A stretch of DNA of 8,910 nt, from positions 1 through 8,910 of the forward strand of contig CALJMC010000110.1 in NCBI GenBank assembly GCA_937982385.1, given 5' to 3'. Source of the DNA: an uncultured Rickettsiales bacterium. GTDB taxonomy: Bacteria > Pseudomonadota > Alphaproteobacteria > Rickettsiales > UBA998. This document shows, in pieces, positions 6,211 through 8,910 of this stretch. The position numbers were made by a program, and so were the translations under genes. Within the stretch, counting starts at the first letter, position 1. Every line of letters begins with the position of its first letter. The notes under the pieces are model-generated. The model was given only the letters and a program-made list of their open reading frames with translations. It had not been told where the DNA came from and made no database searches.

Positions 6211-7248
6211 ATGGCAGAAGTTGAACAACCCATCATCATTAAGAAGATTACCATCGAAGAAGGTGGTGCGCATGGTGGTGCATGGAAAGTGGCCTATGCG
6301 GATTTTGTAACAGCGATGATGGCGTTTTTCCTTCTGTTGTGGTTGCTTTCGAGCGCTTCAGAAGAGCAGAAAGAAGGGTTGGCAGAATATTTCACACCGA
6401 CTGTGGGTATTCAGGGTGAGAAGGGGATTGGCTTTGAGGGCGGTTTAACACTCACCGAAGATGGTACACTCAAAGATACTCGTACGCCTGTGGCAATTGT
6501 GAGTGGTCGTCAGCATCAGGGCCCCATTCCTGAAGCTCCCACTAAAAAAGCACTTATTGAAGGCACAGCAGAAGATAAACTCTTCGAAAAAGCTGAAGAG
6601 TTCATCAAAAATGCGTTTGAGTCTGACCCGACGTTGCGTGACCTATCTGATAATATCATCGTTGAGCAGAACCCTGAGGGACTGAAGCTTGATATACTTG
6701 ATTCGGATAAGAAGTCGATGTTCGTCAAGGGTACGCAAATTAGTGTGTTCGGAAAAGAGATTCTCAATAAATTGGCAGAGCTTATACAAAAAATGCCAAA
6801 TCACATCTCGATTACAGGGCATACAGATGCGCAGCCATTTAATTCTGAAAAGGGCAATGCCAACTGGGATCTGTCAACGGGACGTGCCAATTCTGCTCGC
6901 CGTTACTTAATGACCCGCCGCCTTAAAGATGAACGTATTGGTAAAATAATGGGTCTTGCTGATCGTGAATTAATTGTGCCCGATGTGCCCGATTCGCCCC
7001 GCAACCGCCGCATTACTATTATTCTGCTACGTGGTTCACATATGTTTATTCCGCTTGAATTGCGTGCAGCACCGCGTTCGCTGTTGTCGGTGCCTCGCGT
7101 TGACCGTCTTAACACAGATGCCGGCTTGGCAAAACCTTCCTCTAAGAAAGATGCATCTGCTGGACAAAAAGTGATTCAAACAGATGGCTCTGAAGTGTCA
7201 GAAGAAGAGGCGGATGCTCCCGCATCATTGGAAGATGAAGGTTTCTAA
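6211..7248 (+). CDS. motB: Flagellar motor stator protein MotB
   Basis: MotB anchors the stator to peptidoglycan and carries the proton-binding aspartate. The 345-residue protein begins with a short cytoplasmic segment containing HGGAWKVAYADF, then a single membrane helix (about 29-47, DFVTAMMAFFLLLWLLSS). Asp31 in YADFVTAMMAFF is the equivalent of E. coli Asp32. A long periplasmic linker and plug region (about 50-165) leads to an OmpA-like peptidoglycan-binding domain (about 170-275) with GHTDAQPF (203-210), NWDLSTGRAN (218-227) and the arginine-rich NRRITIILL. The last 70 residues form an extension rich in Ser, Lys, Glu and Asp, ending SEEEADAPASLEDEGF. The aspartate and the motif context suggest a proton-type stator. 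GAGAG at 6197-6201 is a likely ribosome site for ATG 6211. The 83-bp gap to the next gene shows no clear terminator. Confidence 0.96.
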   Translation: MAEVEQPIIIKKITIEEGGAHGGAWKVAYADFVTAMMAFFLLLWLLSSASEEQKEGLAEYFTPTVGIQGEKGIGFEGGLTLTEDGTLKDTRTPVAIVSGRQHQGPIPEAPTKKALIEGTAEDKLFEKAEEFIKNAFESDPTLRDLSDNIIVEQNPEGLKLDILDSDKKSMFVKGTQISVFGKEILNKLAELIQKMPNHISITGHTDAQPFNSEKGNANWDLSTGRANSARRYLMTRRLKDERIGKIMGLADRELIVPDVPDSPRNRRITIILLRGSHMFIPLELRAAPRSLLSVPRVDRLNTDAGLAKPSSKKDASAGQKVIQTDGSEVSEEEADAPASLEDEGF

Positions 7249-7331
7249 CCTAACCCCCTTTACACAATCACTAGACACATCTGAAATATAGAGATAGAAA
7301 CACTAGCATAATTATTAGTTAGAGGTTTGCT

Positions 7332-7874
7332 ATGTCAGATATAGTCTATGATATGCCAGCAGTGGAGAACGCTATAGAGCGTCACACATTGGCGGTGCTT
7401 GTTGATAATGAATTTGGCGTGTTGGGGCGTGTCGTGGGCTTGTTCTCAGGTCGCGGCTATAACATTGAAAGCCTAACGGTGGCAGAGGTGGATGATGATG
7501 CAAATCGTTCACGCATTACCATTGTCACTATTGGTACACGCCAGGTCGTTGAGCAAATAAAATCGCTTTTGGAGCGTATGGTTCCCGTGCATAAGGTGCA
7601 TGACCTTACGGTTGAGGGGCCCTTTGTCGAGCGTGAGCTAGCATTGGTGAAAGTATCGGGCCAGGGTGAAGTGCGCCTAGAGGCACTTCGCATTGCTGAG
7701 ATCTTCCGGGCACGTTCTGTGGACGCTACGCGTGAATCCTTTGTGTTTGAGCTCACTGGTAAGCCCTCCAAGATTGATAGTTTTATTGATCTGATGGAGC
7801 CGCTTGGCGTGGTTGAGATTGCCCGTACAGGCGCTGCGGCGATGGCGCGCGGCAAAGAGAGCATGCAAGAATAG
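7332..7874 (+). CDS. ilvN: Acetolactate synthase small (regulatory) subunit
   Basis: This subunit binds the catalytic large subunit (IlvB) of acetohydroxyacid synthase, stimulates it and carries valine feedback inhibition. At 180 residues it has the usual length for the IlvH/IlvN type. The ACT domain starts at about residue 18 (HTLAVLVDNEFGVLGRVVGLF, then SGRGYNIESLTV). Asn26, Gly29 and Asn44 correspond to E. coli IlvH Asn11, Gly14 and Asn29, residues linked to valine sensitivity, so feedback control is probably kept. The C-terminal domain shows VERELALVKV, IFRARSVDAT and a GVVEIARTGAAAMARG ending. AGAGG at 7321-7325 supports ATG 7332. The usual upstream partner ilvB is absent; motB precedes it by 83 bp, so either ilvN has its own promoter in that gap or the gene has been separated from ilvB by rearrangement. 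No clear promoter motif is visible there. Confidence 0.95.
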   Translation: MSDIVYDMPAVENAIERHTLAVLVDNEFGVLGRVVGLFSGRGYNIESLTVAEVDDDANRSRITIVTIGTRQVVEQIKSLLERMVPVHKVHDLTVEGPFVERELALVKVSGQGEVRLEALRIAEIFRARSVDATRESFVFELTGKPSKIDSFIDLMEPLGVVEIARTGAAAMARGKESMQE

Positions 7875-7884
7875 ATTTATCTTG

Positions 7885-7930
7885 TTTTAAGATTAAAAAC
7901 ATACGGATTTTAATCCGCCAGACAACTGGC
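7885..7930 (+). promoter_or_regulatory. Overlapping hairpins between ilvN and the panE-like gene
   Basis: Four inverted repeats lie in series and partly overlap: TTTTAA/TTAAAA (7885-7898, 2-nt loop); GATTAAAA/TTTTAATC (7891-7915, 8-bp stem, 9-nt loop); CGGATT/AATCCG (7904-7917, 2-nt loop); GCCAG/CTGGC (7917-7930, ACAA loop). The second excludes the first and third, so alternative folds are possible. None is followed by a T-run on the plus strand. It could be a weak ilvN terminator, an RNA-processing site or a leader structure. Confidence 0.4.
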
Positions 7931-7996
7931 AGCGTTGCTTATCGCAAAGCTTAGCCATTTCAAAAATGTAATAGTGTTAAGAGAAATGACTATCAA

Positions 7997-8910
7997 ATGA
8001 AATTATGTGTTTTCGGTGCTGGCGCGATTGGCAGCTATTTTGGCGGACAATTAGCTTTGTCAGGGCACGATGTATCCTTTGTAGCGCGTGGCGAGCATTT
8101 GCGCGCGATGCAGGAGCAGGGTCTGACCATCAGTAACACGCAGGGAACATCACAGGCGGTGAAGGTACATGCAGTTGCGACAGCGGCAGACCTGCCCAAG
8201 CAGGATGTCATTTTCGTGACAGTGAAATCTAATATGATCGCAGATGCCGCAGCGGATATCGCAACCCTTATGCATGATGATACAACGGTTATCTATTGTA
8301 TAAATGGGATGCCTTGGTGGTATTTCTATGAGCATGGCGGCCGATGGGACGGACATCGCTTTGACTCTATCGACCCGAATAACATTATTTGGAACACGCT
8401 CGATCCTAGGCATACATTGGGCTGTGTAGTCTATAGTGCTGCCTCTATCGTAGAGCCTGGGCATGTGAAATATGTTGTGGGTGAAGCGGGGGTGCCTCCC
8501 GTATTTTTTGGTGAGCCGACCGGTGGTATGTCTGCGCGGCTGACGGCTATCACTGAGATAGTGCATGGCTCTGGAATTCCGACCAAAGCGACAGAAGATA
8601 TTCGCCACGAAGTATGGCATAAGCTCTGGGGCAACATCGCGATGAACCCCATTTCAGCTCTGACCCATGCGACCATGGATGAGGTGGTTGAGCAATATGA
8701 TGATATTGATTTGGTGGAATCGGTGATGAATGAAACACGTTTCATTGCGGAGAAGTTGAATGTAGTGTTCCGTGAACGTCCCGATATGCGTATATCCCAT
8801 GCCGCTAAGCTTAAGGGGCATAAAACCTCTATGTTGCAAGATATTGAGCGCGGGCGTCCGACAGAAATTGAAGCAATTGTGGGTGCGGTGCGCGAGATTG
8901 GCCGTATCAC
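7997..8910 (+). CDS. panE: 2-dehydropantoate 2-reductase (ketopantoate reductase family), 3' end outside window
   Basis: Ketopantoate reductase uses NADPH to reduce ketopantoate to pantoate, on the route to pantothenate and CoA. The visible 304 residues start MKLCVFGAGAIGSYFGG, giving the GxGxxG nucleotide-binding loop (residues 7-12). VKSN (76-79), NGMPWWYF (103-110), HKLWGN (208-213, with Lys209 the expected catalytic lysine) and RGRPTEIE (with Glu290 the expected substrate-binding acid) are the family's conserved points. The middle region (about 106-135) is longer than in E. coli PanE, as in many proteobacterial homologues with the PWWYF motif. The start ATG 7997 opens directly on the Rossmann strand; no strong ribosome site is seen. 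The frame stays open to the last base, and only a short C-terminal part should be missing. Paralogues of this family exist, so the exact substrate is inferred. It follows ilvN by 122 bp. Confidence 0.9.
   Translation, partial: MKLCVFGAGAIGSYFGGQLALSGHDVSFVARGEHLRAMQEQGLTISNTQGTSQAVKVHAVATAADLPKQDVIFVTVKSNMIADAAADIATLMHDDTTVIYCINGMPWWYFYEHGGRWDGHRFDSIDPNNIIWNTLDPRHTLGCVVYSAASIVEPGHVKYVVGEAGVPPVFFGEPTGGMSARLTAITEIVHGSGIPTKATEDIRHEVWHKLWGNIAMNPISALTHATMDEVVEQYDDIDLVESVMNETRFIAEKLNVVFRERPDMRISHAAKLKGHKTSMLQDIERGRPTEIEAIVGAVREIGRI

Noticed and set aside
7249..7331. Intrinsic terminator or promoter between motB and ilvN
   Set aside because: No stem followed by a T-run is present, and the -10-like CATAAT at 7307-7312 has no -35 at a suitable distance.
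8150..8910. Two overlapping minus-strand open frames (8150-8620 and 8431-8910)
   Set aside because: Both lie opposite the ketopantoate reductase coding sequence, which carries the family motifs throughout; the antisense translations show no recognisable pattern.

Overview
The window reads as ordinary chromosomal sequence from a Gram-negative, flagellated bacterium, most likely an alphaproteobacterium with a mid-range GC content. The pointers are a lipid A late acyltransferase (outer membrane LPS), a proton-type MotA/MotB stator pair whose MotB has the HGGAWKVAYADF start common in Alphaproteobacteria, and biosynthetic genes for branched-chain amino acids and pantothenate. I cannot name the genus. 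No insertion sequence, prophage, CRISPR array, tRNA or rRNA is visible.

Layout, left to right, plus strand unless stated: the 3' part of a lipid A acyltransferase gene (1-730); a small two-helix membrane protein of unknown function (809-1150); ilvD, dihydroxy-acid dehydratase (1202-2977); a class I SAM-dependent methyltransferase of unknown substrate (3036-4031); a broken or recoded small gene overlapping its end (4021-4490); a minus-strand glycerophosphodiester phosphodiesterase gene (4495-5184); a 153-bp divergent intergenic region; motA (5338-6195) and motB (6211-7248); ilvN, acetolactate synthase regulatory subunit (7332-7874); and the 5' part of a ketopantoate reductase gene, panE-like, cut by the window end (7997-8910).

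How the genes connect: IlvN regulates the first common step of valine/isoleucine synthesis and IlvD makes 2-ketoisovalerate (the valine precursor). Ketopantoate reductase acts on ketopantoate, which derives from 2-ketoisovalerate, so three of the genes sit on one metabolic route although they are dispersed. The large subunit gene ilvB and ilvC are not in the window. MotA and MotB form the stator of the flagellar motor. The methyltransferase and the overlapping small gene look translationally coupled.

The main oddity is the stretch 4021-4490. Three reading frames in succession join into a single 155-residue protein if one base is skipped near 4226-4233 and one more in a C8T6 tract at 4405-4418. 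The joined frame ends 4 bp before the convergent gene. This may be a decayed gene, two homopolymer sequencing errors, or +1 recoding; the sequence alone cannot decide. Secondary points are a perfect 16-bp palindrome just upstream of motA, a sigma-28-like promoter candidate, overlapping hairpins between ilvN and the panE-like gene, and a possible leaderless methyltransferase mRNA. I found no clearly new multi-gene system.
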